Of a DNA stretch of 64,000 nucleotides, positions 31,300 to 42,999 are shown piece by piece. Origin of the DNA: Ricinus communis (taxonomy: Eukaryota > Streptophyta > Magnoliopsida > Malpighiales > Euphorbiaceae); the NCBI RefSeq assembly GCF_019578655.1, contig NC_063259.1, positions 12,552,489-12,616,488 of the forward strand. The letters are read 5' to 3'. The position numbers were made by a program, and so were the translations under genes. The notes beneath the pieces are model-generated. The model saw only the letters and a program-made list of their open reading frames with translations, was not told where the DNA came from and searched no databases. Position 1 is the first letter of the stretch, and every line of letters begins with the position of its first letter.

Positions 31300-32820
31300 C
31301 TAGAAGACAAGGCTCACAAGTTGCTTCGTTGTATGATCCCCAACCACTTGGCACAATATCCCCAATTCAAATGTCATTCGAAGAGGCCTCAAATATTAGA
31401 GTTTGAAATCAAACTTGCTTGAGGCCTACCCATTAGATCCTCACATTCATACTAAGAAAGTTGCTCAACTCGCCATTCCCCTAGTCTGTCAATTCCTGAA
31501 TCTCGTGCTTGAGACGGTTACACTAATTCGTCACATGCCGAAAAGTTTAGTGATACTCATAATATTGGCCATTGTAATGGTTAAGATTACTTCTTAGTTA
31601 TTGGGGCTTGAGTTTCTCGTTTTATTTTAGATGTTGGAACATGATAGATAACGATGCCACCAGCTCGGTGAAGGTTCTTTATAGGCTTTTTGGCTTCGGC
31701 TTTAACTCTGGCTCGGGTTAGGATATGTCTTGGAAAGAGTTCATGACCTCCTCTTCACTGAAGTTAGGGCTGATCATGAACACTTGGCTTAAAGGTGGTG
31801 TATTATTGTAGTTTGGTGGGGGGTTTCTTTTAGTACTAGGCTAGTCTGGGTCAGTTAGTTTTTCGGTATCGATAAGTAGTGTTTTAGCCAGTAGTAGTTG
31901 TCTGTATGGTGGCCAAGTGCTTGGTGGAACTTATAGTAGGTGTTCAGTTTGTAACCGGGTGCATTAAGGTTAGGTGGGTTTTTGAGAGTGGTTAGTGGGA
32001 GCATACCATTTTGCACTAACATCCTAAAGATCTTTAAGAGAGGTTGCCTAAAGTTTAAGAACTTCCTTAGTTGCTAGAAAACATAAGTTTGAGAACTTCC
32101 TCGATTGCTAGACAACATTCACATCTAAAGTCCGACTCCCTCCAGCCTGATAATTCGACCTTCTACCAATTCGTATAGTCTTTTTATTGTCATTTTAAAT
32201 TTCTTTGACTTGAAGCCCATCATCATATAAGCCCATGAAAGTCTTCCGGTTCATCATCTAAAGCCTTTCGACCCATCCAGAACAAACATTTTGGACTAGC
32301 ATATTAACTTGGTTCTTTTTAAAAAACTTAGTCCCGTTGAACTTGTTCATCTCGGGCATTCTGAACTTCAGAGGCAGCTTGTCTTGTCAAGCCTAGCACT
32401 CAAGCCACTTACAACCTCATTAGTGGCAAGGGCGGTCTCCCTTTTAGCTTAGTCTAATACAAATTCATCAAAATCCCTTAGGTTCTGGGACATTCTCCTT
32501 CTAGTGGGATTTTCAACATTAGCATTAGCTGCAGCAACGGCAGCAATTTCAGTGGAATTACAACCGGATCAATAACGACATGAGCAACTTGGGCAATCGG
32601 CAGCCATCCCATCCAAAAGTTGTTGAAGCTCTTCTAAGATCACACCCCTCAAATCATCGATGATAGCATTCTTGAGATCTCAACAACTTGCTCCTAAGCT
32701 CTTTCATTGGCCATCTCGGACGTAGCTTCAGTCTCACTTGTGGAAGCTTGATGCTTTGGCTTTTCGAGGAGCTCTAGTACAGTTTGGATTCTCGATAAAA
32801 TAGGTATTCTCTCCAACATT
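31300..32820 (-). pseudogene. Tat gag (heavily decayed)
   Basis: Starting at 32,820 the minus strand reads MLERIPILSRIQTVLELLEK, then TSETEATSEMANE, with a stop soon after. Further down a segment ALDDEPEDFHGLI (about 32,230) matches the right-end Tat fragment near 63,930. The rest is spread over all frames with many stops. Position between leader and protease supports gag, the nucleocapsid precursor. Confidence 0.55.
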
Positions 32821-33689
32821 CCATTATCTTGCCTCTTCTAACCTAAAGGAGTGTTTATATAGCTAAAAAAATAAAAAAAAGGCTAATTTGATGCATGTGA
32901 TGCATGCACGTGATATGCACAAAGACAAAGAAAAAGGGTTAACATACATAAAGTCATTATACAAGGCATTCTTCTAACCTTATTTCTCCGGCATACGGTT
33001 CATGGTGAGTTTTTTTTCCTAGGATTTTAGTCCTGGGCTTACTATCAATAGGGGATAGTAAGCCCGACGCACATGCCATAAACTCTGAAAGTAAATTTAA
33101 ATCAAACAAGGCAATGTTTCTCAGTATAAGTATAAAGCTCGCATAATTTAGGCTTAGGTCCTGATTCCACATGTCTTTCAGCCAAGGCTTTTCAATATGT
33201 AGGCTAAAGTACTTATAAGGAGAAACATCTCAAATAATAAGAAATAGGATCCCGAAGGGAGGTTGCTACAGTCATTACCATGAGATAAGTCTTGGGTAAG
33301 GATAAAAGACTCTCACAAGTAAAAGGTGTTCTTTCTTAGCTCGTCTCCCCACTCAAGGGTCCATGCGACGAAGGAACTTCACTCATTACTTATGAGTGGT
33401 GGTTAGCTAGTGTCATAATTCTAAGGTTTAAGTGGAACTAAAGAACCAGTAAACTGATGCCATAGAGGCTATTGGGACAAAAAATGTAACCATGAAAGTG
33501 ATGTAGGAATTGCTCACTAAATGATAAAACTAAAGACAAACATACACTGGAATCAACATCTATTATCCCTAATGAGTCGCCACTTTGGGCGGCGATTCTA
33601 GGCGTGCCCCCAAGTGTCTCTAGCGACTACAGCACTGCAAGACTTTTCAATCTAATCAGCAACATGCTAACTAACCATAGAGACTAGCG
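32821..33689 (-). other. Tat 5' leader
   Basis: An untranslated leader lies between the primer site and gag. The segment 33,585-33,690 is shared with 3,206-3,299 and 53,470-53,570. The rest contains no convincing ORF. Confidence 0.6.
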
Positions 33690-33706
33690 CAAAGATGGAG
33701 TCGCCA
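33690..33706 (-). other. Primer-binding site of the main Tat element
   Basis: TGGCGACTCCATCTTTG on the minus strand is an intact Tat/Ogre-type primer site. The LTR begins on its high-coordinate side and is interrupted 26 bases later by the Tekay-like insertion. Confidence 0.8.
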
Positions 33707-33732
33707 CCTCAGTAGTTCTCTGGGACACTTTT
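33707..33732 (-). repeat. Inner end of Tat LTR copy 2 (left of insertion)
   Basis: The last 26 bases of the LTR, ending GGGACACTTTT, correspond to the start of copy 1 at 3,317 (GGACACTTTTACTAATTT). The continuation ACTAATTTGAGTAGG is at 45,936, beyond the inserted element. Confidence 0.85.
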
Positions 33733-35191
33733 TGTCACGACCTGATCTATGGGCTCGTTACCGGCACTAGGGAATGGGTAGGCGTAAGGCCACCGAATCC
33801 CGCAGTAAGCCAATCAAATCTCAATCCAATAGCACTGAACCATAATTAACCTTAACCATTAGGTTCTACATATTTAGAATGTGGACTGCCAACATGAATA
33901 AGCAAGATCAATATTTACATGAAGATGAAGGAATCGGGATGCTAGATGAAAAGCATTGCGAAAAAACTAACCACACCTGAAAAACAGTTAAATTGAGACT
34001 GTCAGTCTCGGGAGTGAGTCAAAATCATATATCCAAAAATAATTACAAACACTTCAATAACACATTTAATTAATTTAAAATGAACATTAAATCATGCAAA
34101 AATGTAAAATGTCATGCCATGCTTATATAAAAATAAATTTCACATAACACGGGACGGAGTACTTTAGTAGAACCCTAATCCCCATTACTAAACAGTCTCA
34201 GCCTTTCAGCTCTCTCGTTCTAATAGGACTGGCGCCCAGAGAGAAGCTCGACCAGGGTCCTTAAATCCAGTCTGGTCACTTAACTTTCCAACTAAGCCGG
34301 CACTCAGAGAGCAATGCTCCACCAGGGACCTTTACTCCGACAACTCACTCTATTCAGCCCAGAGAGTTAAACTCGACCAGGGCAAACCCTAAACCATTCT
34401 TCTATTACCTGACTCAAAATTCATACCGGTGCGCACGCAGTCCTGATGCAACCCATCAGGTGGCATATTCTATTCCCGTCTCATCCCCAGTCAACATGCA
34501 ATCACAATAGCCATAATGCATAAATGAAACATATATAAACAGTAAATAAATAAATAATTAAAATATTAATCATTTAATTAGAGCTATTACGTAAAATCTT
34601 AGCATGACACACGTAAATAGATATATGACTTTAACTCACAGTTCTGACGACCTCTTAGTTCTGGCAGACAGTCCGACAAGCTATTTATTTTAACTAATAA
34701 ACCTCACATAACTTTCTAATATTCAACACAACAATTAAACGCATAATTTTTTATTAATGAATTCTAAAATCAACGGGCCAGAGAATTACCGAGACACTTG
34801 CTCGCTCGGTCGACTCGCCTCCAACCGCCGAAGTTCAATCAATTATCCGAATGTGCCTACGAACTCGGGACAACGCGCTGAAGAAGATCCCAGCTTCTGA
34901 TGTTTCGATTCGACCGCCGATCATCTTGAGAAATTACAGACGACCACTCGACCGTCGATTGTCAAACAAAGTCCAATCGCCATAAAACTGGTGCCATTGG
35001 AAAGCTTGAGCTGAGGAGAGTCCGAATATGTCCTCTAATCGGTCATCCCTCGCCGAAAAAGCCAATAACTTCGGCTGCCCCTCACTTTCTCTCTCCACCG
35101 TGAACATCCAACTCTGGCCACCATTTGCGACACCACCACCGCTCGCTGCCGCCTTGTTCGCCGACGCCAGCCGCTTCGTCGGCCAGCTCCG
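33733..35191 (-). repeat. 3' LTR of the Tekay-like element, distal part
   Basis: It matches 43,000-45,040 of the right LTR (CACGACC...GGGAATGGGTAGGCGTAAGG at the start), including the CCAGAGAGMRAAGCTCGACCAGGG repeats and the GC-rich block with CTCCAACCGCCG (34,810). It is cut at 35,191 by the Athila-like LTR. The remaining part of a Tekay LTR resumes at 40,586 and overlaps this one in content. Confidence 0.8.
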
Positions 35192-36652
35192 TGATAGGTC
35201 ATAAATAGTTATACTTATTGTGTTTAATTCCCTTACAATTTGATTGAATAATATACTTAATTATGAAAATTCTATTTATTTTGACTTAGGTGATGAAATA
35301 TCAAGGATTGAGCAAAATTCAGCCTAAAGACATGTTTTAAGTCATCACTTGTAAGAAACCAAGTCTTTTGGAGGAAATGCAGAAATCTGTACAGAAGATC
35401 ATTGTCAATAAGGCGTGACCACGCCTTACGACCCATGAGCTACGCAGAAATTTGTACAAAAGATCATTGTCAATAAGGCGTGACCATGCCTTGCAACCCA
35501 TAAGCTGCTGAGACTTGCAAAAGAGAGCTTTGAATTGTTCAGAGATAAATTTATGGTGGACCCATCTTTAGTTAATTTCCTTTATTTTTGGAAGTGTTGG
35601 AAAAAGAGAACTTTCTCTCATGTATTTAGGATTTTAATTTGTTTAGATTACTCTTTATCTTATCCTTCCTTAAAGGGAAAAGATCATATAGGAAGCTTAT
35701 TTCTTTTTTATAAGGATTCTCTTATTAGGATTTAGGGTTTTACTTCCTATATAAGAACGGCTGGAAGTGCTTTTATTTATTCTTCTTCTTCTTTTATTCC
35801 CTACAATTCTTTTCTTGTGAATTCTTACTCCACCATGTGTGGCTAAGTTTTTAGTTTCTAATTCAAGAGTGAATAAATTGCAATTGTGATTTTGTGAGGC
35901 TTTGTGCTTAACATAATTCTTCTTTAATTCAAGTATTCTTTATTTCTTGTTTTTATTATTTATGAATTTTTGATATTGATTGAACTGACGACTCAACTTT
36001 GATATTGATTTTTTTATTGCTAAACTTTGAGTTTGTGATCCGTAATTGTCATGAACAATTGACACAAGTAGCAAGGAGCTGGCTCATGTGTGTGTGATTG
36101 CGGCTTATTCGAATTACATAGCTTGCATGATAGGCTCTAGGGAAATAAAGGAACAAGGTTAATTCAACTGCAGCTATCTCAATTAATTAATGTTGGTTTA
36201 GTCATTCTCATGATTCTTAATGCTATCATTGAGTTAATATAGAACGCTATCGTGCCCAGTTGACTAATGGTAAGTTTTGATTTGGATGTTGGGTTTGAGT
36301 CAATTAAATTAGGAGAATTACACTTGTTGCGGCTTTTTCGAGTAAGTAGACTAAGTACTTGAATAGAAAATTTGATATTTTAGCCTATGATCATGATTAC
36401 AATTGGATGGAATTAGCACTCTTGAATTGGAAATTTGTTAAGATTGATTTTTATTTACTTTAATATTCAGCCTTCATTATTTGCTATTTATTTATAATTT
36501 TGATTCAAACATTCAAAATCCCCCCCATTTTTATTTAACTTTAAGAAGCTATTCACATTGGTTCCCTTAGGATTCGACCTGGTTTCACTATTTCTACAAC
36601 TTAGTTTAGGAAAATCAGCAATTTATTTTGAAGGGCTTCAACATCCCGATCA
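35192..36652 (+). repeat. 5' LTR of the Athila-like element
   Basis: The LTR begins TGATAGGTC and ends CGATCA before the primer site, 1,461 bases. A TATA box lies at 35,748-35,754 and a pyrimidine-rich start region follows. It shares only the terminal TGATAG with family A LTRs at 1,828 and 61,195. Confidence 0.82.
35748..35754 (+). promoter_or_regulatory. TATA box of the Athila-like LTR
   Basis: TATATAA in CCTATATAAGAACGG, about 900 bases before the primer site, is a good core promoter match for the LTR transcript. Confidence 0.55.
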
Positions 36653-36656
36653 AATT

Positions 36657-36674
36657 TGGCGCCATTGCCGGGGA
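36657..36674 (+). other. Primer-binding site of the Athila-like element
   Basis: TGGCGCCATTGCCGGGGA follows the LTR by four bases. It is the classic Athila primer site. Confidence 0.88.
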
Positions 36675-36711
36675 ACCTATTTTAGTTTCTCATTGATTAA
36701 TTTATTTTTTT

Positions 36712-37551
36712 ATGACTCATTCTTCTCAAGATATTGATTTGCAGTTTAATCCTGAAATTGAGAAGACAACGCGTCGATTAAGAAAGGAGACTAGACAAAG
36801 AAAAAGTTGTCTCATAGAGGAGTTGGAAGTAGATTTGGCTATTGGTGACACATATATTTTTCAAGAAGTTACAAAAAATATGGCGAAAAGAACTCTCAAA
36901 GAGCTAGCTGCACCGGATTTAAATCAACAACCTTTATGCATTACATTTCCCAATATTGCAGTTGATTTCGAATTAAAATCTGGTCTAATTCACTTACTCC
37001 CTTCTTTTCGTGGATGTGCAGGTGAAGATCCTCATAAACATTTGAAAGAATTCCATATTGTATGCTTCGGAATGAAGCCACATTGTGTGACCGAAGAGCA
37101 AATAAATCTTAGAGCTTTTCCCTTTTCTTTGAAGGATAAAGCAAAAGATTGGCTCTATTATCTACCCTCCGGTTCAATAACAACATGGAATGAGATGAGA
37201 AGATTGTTCTTAGACAAGTTCTTCCCTACAACAAGAGCTGCCAACATCAGAAAAGAAATTTGTGGTATAACACAGTTCACTGGAGAAACATTGTATGAGT
37301 ATTGGGAAAGGTTCAAGCAACTGTGTGCTAGATGCCCACTTCATCAAATCTCTCTGCAACTCCTAATCCAATACTTCTATGAAGGATTGTTGCCAATGGA
37401 TAGGAGTATGATTGATGCAGCAAGTGGTGGAGCTTTAGTAGACAAGACACCTGAAGAAGCCAAGCAATTGATTTTAAACATGGATGAAAATTCTCAGCAA
37501 TTTGGTACAAGGGCTGATGGAGCTACAAGGCGAATTAATGAGAAATCTTGA
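36712..37551 (+). CDS. Athila-like Gag, N-terminal and capsid part
   Basis: The 279-codon frame starts 38 bases after the primer site. It contains a basic N-terminus (TRRLRKETRQRK) and a capsid core with FRGCAGEDPHKHLKEFHIVC, INLRAFPFSLKDKAKDWLYY, FLDKFFPTTRAANIRKEICG and LYEYWERFKQLCARCPLH. It assembles the virus-like particle. The frame ends in TGA after ...RINEKS, but the capsid continues in a second frame (37,484-37,816), so one frameshift near 37,540 truncates it. Confidence 0.85.
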   Translation: MTHSSQDIDLQFNPEIEKTTRRLRKETRQRKSCLIEELEVDLAIGDTYIFQEVTKNMAKRTLKELAAPDLNQQPLCITFPNIAVDFELKSGLIHLLPSFRGCAGEDPHKHLKEFHIVCFGMKPHCVTEEQINLRAFPFSLKDKAKDWLYYLPSGSITTWNEMRRLFLDKFFPTTRAANIRKEICGITQFTGETLYEYWERFKQLCARCPLHQISLQLLIQYFYEGLLPMDRSMIDAASGGALVDKTPEEAKQLILNMDENSQQFGTRADGATRRINEKS

Positions 37552-38253
37552 AAATCAAATTTCTGATTCAACTGCTTTGGTTCGTCAAATGGCTGTAGGG
37601 CAATTGCAAATGGCAAAAGTTTATGGAATATGTTCTATCCAAGGACATCCTACCGATATGTGCCCAACATTGCAACAAGGCTCGATACAAGAGGCTAATG
37701 TTCTAGACGGATTTACTGGTCAACCTCAAAGGAAGTATGACCCTTTTTCCAATCATTATAATCCTAGATGGAGAGATCACCTGAATTTGAGCTATGGGAA
37801 CCAAGGAGGACAATAAAAGTATCCTTCCCAGAATTTCGACAACCTCAAGCTTCAAATTCAGGTATGTCCTTAGAAGATATTGTTAAAAATCTTACTAACA
37901 ATAATCTTCAATTTCAACAGGAAACAAGGTCAAGCATTCATAATTTAGGCAATCAAATAACTCAATTGGCTATGTCAATTAGTAAATTGGAGGCCCAAAA
38001 TTCTGGAAAACTAACTTCGCAACCAGAAATAAATCCAAAGGAGAACATTAGTGAAATTTCTCTAAAAAGTGGAAAGGAGATTCCTTTAGGCTCGATTCCA
38101 CTTAAGGAAAGTGAAATAACCAAGGAAAATGAAGAAGAAGCTTCCTTTAAGGCATCACGTAGGGTAAAATTCGATCCTCCCCTATCTCTTTCATTTCACA
38201 CTCCATTACCTCCTTTCCCTACCAGATTAGCAAAACCAAAAGAAGATGAGTAA
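37540..38253 (+). pseudogene. Athila-like Gag C-terminal part
   Basis: The frame 37,484-37,816 carries ...LVRQMAVGQLQMAKVYGICS with a cysteine-containing HPTDMCP segment. The text then shifts into 37,768-38,253, which has FPEFRQPQAS, LEDIVKNLTNNNLQFQQETR (likely coiled coil) and the acidic KENEEEASF region, ending in TAA at 38,251. That stop is in frame with the protease that follows. Confidence 0.72.
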
Positions 38254-38265
38254 GAAGAGGAGATC

Positions 38266-39093
38266 TTGGATACATTTAGGAAGGTGGAGATAAATATCCC
38301 ATTATTGGATGCTATCAAGAAAATTTCTAAATATGCAAAGTTCTTGAAGGAATTGTGCACCAACAAAAGAAGAATGAAGGAAAAGGAGAAAGTAATGGTA
38401 AGTAAGAATGTGTCGGCAATCTTGCAAAAGAATATGCCAGAAAAATGCAAAGATCTAGGTATGTTTTCATTACCTTGTGTTATTGTTAATACGAAAATTG
38501 AGCGTGCCATGTTAGATTTGGGAGCTTCCATTAATGTCATGCCATTTTCTATTTATCAAGATTTAAAACTAAATGACTTACAAAAAACTAGTGTAGTGAT
38601 TCAATTAGCTGATCATTCTTTCATTCATCCCCTTGGGGTAATTGAAGATGTTTTGGTGCAGGTTAATAAGCTCATATTTCCTGTCGACTTTTACATTTTG
38701 GAAATGGATGGCAATTCCTCATCAAAATCAGCCTCGATTTTGTTAGGACGACCATTCATCAAAACTGCCAAGACAAAGATTAATGTAGATGAGGGTACTC
38801 TCTCTATAGAATTTGATGGAGAGATTGTTAAATTTAATATTTTCGATGTAATAAAATACCCTAATGATGTACATTCTCTTTGCCATATTGATGTAATTGA
38901 TCCAATTGTGCAGGAAGTTTTTGCAAAAGAAAGTGTTGGTGATGAGCAAGAATTAGATGAAAAATCTAATTTTGAAGGAAATGATTATGAGATTGGTGTA
39001 GAAGAATTATTTTCAGCAACATTATCTGAACCGAAAAATTTCAATGCTGAAATTTCTAATACTAATGACAAGATGTTACCTTCAATTGTGTAG
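38266..39093 (+). CDS. Athila-like aspartic protease region
   Basis: The 275-codon frame begins TFRKVEINIPLLDAIKKISK and contains the protease domain with LPCVIVNTKIERAMLDLGAS, followed by INVMPFSIYQ, the flap region and ILLGRPFIKTAKTKINVDEG. The DLGAS active site, in place of DTGA, is the usual Athila form. After the domain comes an acidic linker toward RT. It ends at TAG 39,091-39,093, in frame with RT. Confidence 0.85.
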   Translation: MDTFRKVEINIPLLDAIKKISKYAKFLKELCTNKRRMKEKEKVMVSKNVSAILQKNMPEKCKDLGMFSLPCVIVNTKIERAMLDLGASINVMPFSIYQDLKLNDLQKTSVVIQLADHSFIHPLGVIEDVLVQVNKLIFPVDFYILEMDGNSSSKSASILLGRPFIKTAKTKINVDEGTLSIEFDGEIVKFNIFDVIKYPNDVHSLCHIDVIDPIVQEVFAKESVGDEQELDEKSNFEGNDYEIGVEELFSATLSEPKNFNAEISNTNDKMLPSIV

Positions 39094-40365
39094 GCACCAA
39101 AACTAGAGCTAAAAGCTTTACTGGATCACCTAAAATACGTGTATTTAGGTGATAAGGAAACATTGCCTGTCATCATCTCAAAAGGACTAACAATAAAACA
39201 GGAAAGAAGATTGATTAAAGCTTTAAAGGAATACAAGGTTGCAATTGGTTGGACTTTGGCTAACATAAAAGGCATTAGTCCATCAATTTGCATGCACATG
39301 ATTTTGCTAGAGGATGATGCTAAACCATCAAGGGAACCACAAAGGAGATTGAACCCAGCCATGAAACAAGTTGTCATGAAAGAGATACTCAAGCTGTTGG
39401 ATGCAGGTATAATCTACCTAATCTCAGACTACAAATGGGTAAGTCCAATTCATGTTGTCCCTAAGAAAACTGGAATGACTGTGGTAAGGAATTTGAACAA
39501 TGAACTTGTACCAATGCGTGAACAAAATGGTTAGAGAATGTGTATAGATTTTAGGAAGCTTAATCAAGTAACTAGAAAATATCATTTTCCCCTACCTTTC
39601 ATTGACCAAATGTTAAAACGATTGGCAGACAAATCTTTCTTCTGTTTTCTTGATGGCTTTCCAGGATTTTATCAAGTTCCTATTGCACAGGAAGATCAAG
39701 AAAAAACAACATTCACTTGTCCTTTTGGAACCTATGCTTATAGGCGTTTTGGCCTCTGTAATGCCCCAGGTATGTTTCAAAGAGGCATGATGAGTATTTT
39801 TTTTGAATATATTAAGAAATACATTGAAGTATTTATGGATGACTTTACTGTGTATGGGGATTCATTTGATGAATGCTTAGATAATTTAACCAAAATTTTA
39901 AAGAGATGCATAGAGACAAACTTGGTTTTAAATTATGAGAAGTGTCATTTTATGGCCACCCAAGGCATTGTATTAGGGCATGTGGTCTCCTCCAAAGGTA
40001 TAGAGGTTGATAAGGCAAAAGTAGACATAATTGCAAACTTACCATACCCTACCAATGTTAGGGAAGTGCACTCTTTTCTAGGACATGCAGGATTTTATCG
40101 CAGATTTATGAAGGATTTCTCCAAGATCGCTTTGCCATTGACAAATTTACTGCAAAAAGAAGTTCAATTCGAGTTTGGGAAAGAATGCAGAGAGGCGTTT
40201 GTAAAACTCAAAGATTTGTTGACAAGCACAGCTATTATTAAACCACCTCAATGGGATTTACCTTTTGAAATCATGTGCGATGCAAGCAATTATGCAGTGG
40301 GAGCAGTTCTAGGCAGCGGATTGGAAAGAAAAGTCATGTCATCTATTATGCTTCCAGGATGCTAA
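39094..40365 (+). pseudogene. Athila-like reverse transcriptase
   Basis: In the same frame as protease, LKALLDHLKYVYLGDKETLP and GWTLANIKGISPSICMHMI lead into RT. A TAG at 39,532 interrupts between the fingers (WVSPIHVVPKKTG) and CIDFRKLNQVTRKYHFPLPF. Then follow FLDGFPGFYQVPIAQ, FGTYAYRRFGLCNAPGMFQR and the active site FMDDFTVYG, and LVLNYEKCHFM. The catalytic loop is intact. The frame runs off after VGAVLG because of a frameshift near 40,320. Confidence 0.9.
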
Positions 40366-40585
40366 ATTTCGCCCAATGGAATTACTCCACGACAGAAAAG
40401 GAGCTTTTATCAATTGTCTTTGCTTTGGATAAATTTCGATCTTATGTGCTTGGTTCTAAAGTTATTGTGTATTCTGATCATGCAACTTTAAAGTATCTTT
40501 TAGCAAAGAAAGAATCAAAACCAAGGCTAATTCGGTGGATTTTGCTCCTTCAAGAATTTAACTTTAACATCAAAGATAGAAAAGG
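40275..40585 (+). pseudogene. Athila-like RNase H (truncated)
   Basis: After the frameshift, the text reads [40 protein letters not shown] and [20 protein letters not shown], ending at NFNIKDRKG. It then enters Tekay LTR sequence (ACTCGCCTCCAGCTGCC) at about 40,586. The catalytic Glu and Asp are visible; the end of the domain and the integrase are lost. Confidence 0.82.
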
Positions 40586-41343
40586 ACTCGCCTCCAGCTG
40601 CCGGAGTCTGATTGACGATCTGAACACACCATCGGTCTCAAAACGACGTGCTGATGATGATCCCTGCTTCCGATTTTCTGATCTGACCCCCAATCATCCG
40701 GAGATATTTACAGACGATCTCAACCGTCGATTTGCAAACGAAGTCCGATTGCCACGAAACTGGTGCCATTACGAAGCTTGAGCTGAGGAGAGTCGGGATA
40801 CGTCCTCCAATCGTCCATCCTCCGCCGGAGCTCGCCGGAAAAGCCGACATATTTAATTATAAAAATACCAAACATACAAATTTCTATTAAAACCCCATAA
40901 TAATAAAATTATACTTTTAATCCTCATCCCAAAATAAATTTCCATTTAAATCCTAACATAATTAATTTAATTAATTAAATTGCTAAATATTTTTCCAATT
41001 AAATTTAACACCATTAACTAATTAAAATATCTTTTTCCCTAATAATTCTTTTATAAAAACATCCTTTACAAACTCTTCCATAATTCTCCAATATATAATT
41101 TAATTAAATATATTCATTTGGAAAAAATTAAATAACCAAAATATAATTTATTCATCAAATAATTTAGTTAATTAACTCCTTAAAAATCAAACTAATTGGA
41201 TATGGAAAATAACTTATTTATTTGTCTAACATTAAAATTTCCATTACATCATTCCAAATTAAACTAAATAAAAATAAAGTAAAGTTAATCTAAATCAAAA
41301 GTCATTTATTAATTATTATTAAAGAAAATTTTCGGGTATTACA
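40586..41343 (-). repeat. 3' LTR of the Tekay-like element, inner part
   Basis: It matches 44,655-44,905 and then 45,418-45,930, with about 510 bases missing between at a CCGACATATTTAATTA join near 40,845. It ends GGGTATTACA next to the polypurine tract. Its first 260 bases repeat sequence already present at 34,800-35,060, so this and the left part cannot be one simple LTR split by insertion. Confidence 0.78.
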
Positions 41344-41358
41344 TTCTCCCCCCCTTAA
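41344..41358 (-). other. Polypurine tract of the Tekay-like element
   Basis: On the minus strand TTAAGGGGGGGAGAA directly precedes the LTR start TGTAATACCCG. Together with the primer site at 42,984 it fixes the element on the minus strand. Confidence 0.85.
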
Positions 41359-42983
41359 GAAAAATTCGCCCTCAAATTTTAAAAGAAAAAGGGGCTCATA
41401 CTAGGACTGAAACTAAAGAAAATAGGAATCTCTCATCTCGAGCTCGACTTCTCGAGAACTTTCCTCGGAAGAAATAAACTCAACCACAAGAACCATCGAC
41501 AAAACCCTTAAGCAAAACTAGCGAACCTGAGAATCCGTGATCCTGACTTGCTGCTCCTCGGAAATCAAATTTTTACTTGCTTCCACACACTGAGGGTCCA
41601 ACACGAGCAAGGATCGAAAATATACTTCCTCAACTCAGACCTAGGAACAATTGGATTGACCTCAGAGAACATTATTTGGTGGCAAGTCCAACTTGCATGC
41701 CACTTCACCAACCTGCCGACAAATTTCAAGGGTTCCCATAATTTGCCTTCCTTACCAAACTACATCACTTCTAGCACATGAGACGCCTTAGGAATACATA
41801 CTCTCCAATACCAATCTCCACGTGCTCCCACTTCGGGTTTGCAGAACCTCTCTGCTTCCTGAAAGCTGTCTTCAATTGCTTGCGAGAAAAGAATCTCCTT
41901 TAAAAAGATCTGGACTAACTCTGGTCCTGCCAAAATTCCACTCACCAACTTCCTTCCTAATGACGTGTCCCTTGCATGCACATAAATCCTTAACATCCAC
42001 ATCACCTCATCCACGATATATCATCCATCTAGTTGCGATAACTAACATAAAACCATGCCATCCTGACACGAAATTCCTCTTCGACAGAAAGAAGCCTCCT
42101 CTATTATCCAACATGGGCCTACTGCGCCACAAATTCATTCTCACAACAACTCAGCTTGTCATCCAAAGAATCCTAAGTTGACACCATTTACTTTGAAAAA
42201 TTTACTTATTTATTTACTTTATAATCATCACTAATAAAAATTATTATTATCTTGAAAAATACTTTTAAAAAATCATAAAATCTCTAGTCATTTCTTTATA
42301 TAAAATTATACAATATCGTGCACTAGGGTGATGATGCCCCCTATCACCAAGGGCTGCAAATGCACGATGTATGATGCATGTCCTAAAAATGAAATTGTGC
42401 ATGCCTAACAGTGAAATGCCAAAATGAATTCCTTCGGGACTAGGTGCAATATTGTATTTTAAAAATACTTGTTCTACTTAGAAAGATAAATAGTGTTTGC
42501 TTAAGTTTCTCTAAATTCTGAGCGTCCGAAAACACTCCTACCACCTTTCTTCAGCTTCTTACAATCACCAAACTCGGCCATAAAGCTTTGACATCTGCTC
42601 ACTTTCCACGCACTAACTTCGGTGCTACTCATTAAGGCGATGCCTGATGCGATGACGAGGCAGTTCATAACACGACTGCAACCTCGCTCTGCACTAATTC
42701 TGACTGCGGTGTGCACCATCGAAACAACAATCGAAGCATCCAAGGGCCTGACTACACTAATCACAAGAAGAAAATGGCGCGAGTCTATCACGCTTCAGAT
42801 CTTCCCATCGCTACAAAGCTCATTCTCAACATAGAATCAAAGACAAGCTTACGAGAAAAGAATGACAGACTTTCTAACAGTGAAAGCTGAGACACTGAAG
42901 TCAATGAAAACATCAAGACAGACTTGATCCTAACTCCGCAGTACCAAGAATCTTAGCCTAGGCCGAAGGAAATCTAAACCTAA
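41359..42983 (-). pseudogene. Tekay-like internal remnant (integrase C-terminus and chromodomain region)
   Basis: On the minus strand fragments read GPELVQIFLKEI, a KLWEPLKFVGRLVKW-type segment, RITDSQVR and GRKLVSGILAGP, spread over all frames between about 42,010 and 41,400. These match the end of chromovirus integrase and the chromodomain-side tail. From 42,190 to 42,983 no coding sequence is recognisable. RT, RNase H, protease and most of gag are deleted, so the internal region is only 1.6 kb. Confidence 0.6.
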
Positions 42984-42995
42984 GCTTTGATACCA
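42984..42995 (-). other. Primer-binding site of the Tekay-like element
   Basis: TGGTATCAAAGC on the minus strand, one base from the usual TGGTATCAGAGC, lies next to the 5' LTR end (...GGTCGTGATA). Confidence 0.8.
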
Positions 42996-42999
42996 ACTT

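Larger units (their letters stand above)
35192..40585 (+). mobile_element. Athila-like Ty3 element, 3' half missing
   Basis: The order on the plus strand is 5' LTR, GGCGCC-type primer site, gag, protease, RT, RNase H; the sequence then breaks off at 40,585 into Tekay LTR. Integrase, 3' region and 3' LTR are gone. The FMDDF active site, LDLGASINVMP protease and TGGCGCCATTGCC primer site identify the Athila lineage. Decay is mild: a handful of stops and two or three frameshifts, younger than the surrounding Tat copy. Confidence 0.88.

Noticed and set aside
35148..35191. Short GC-rich block as the exon of a host gene
   Set aside because: It belongs to the Tekay-like LTR's GC-rich zone and has no continuing frame or splice context.
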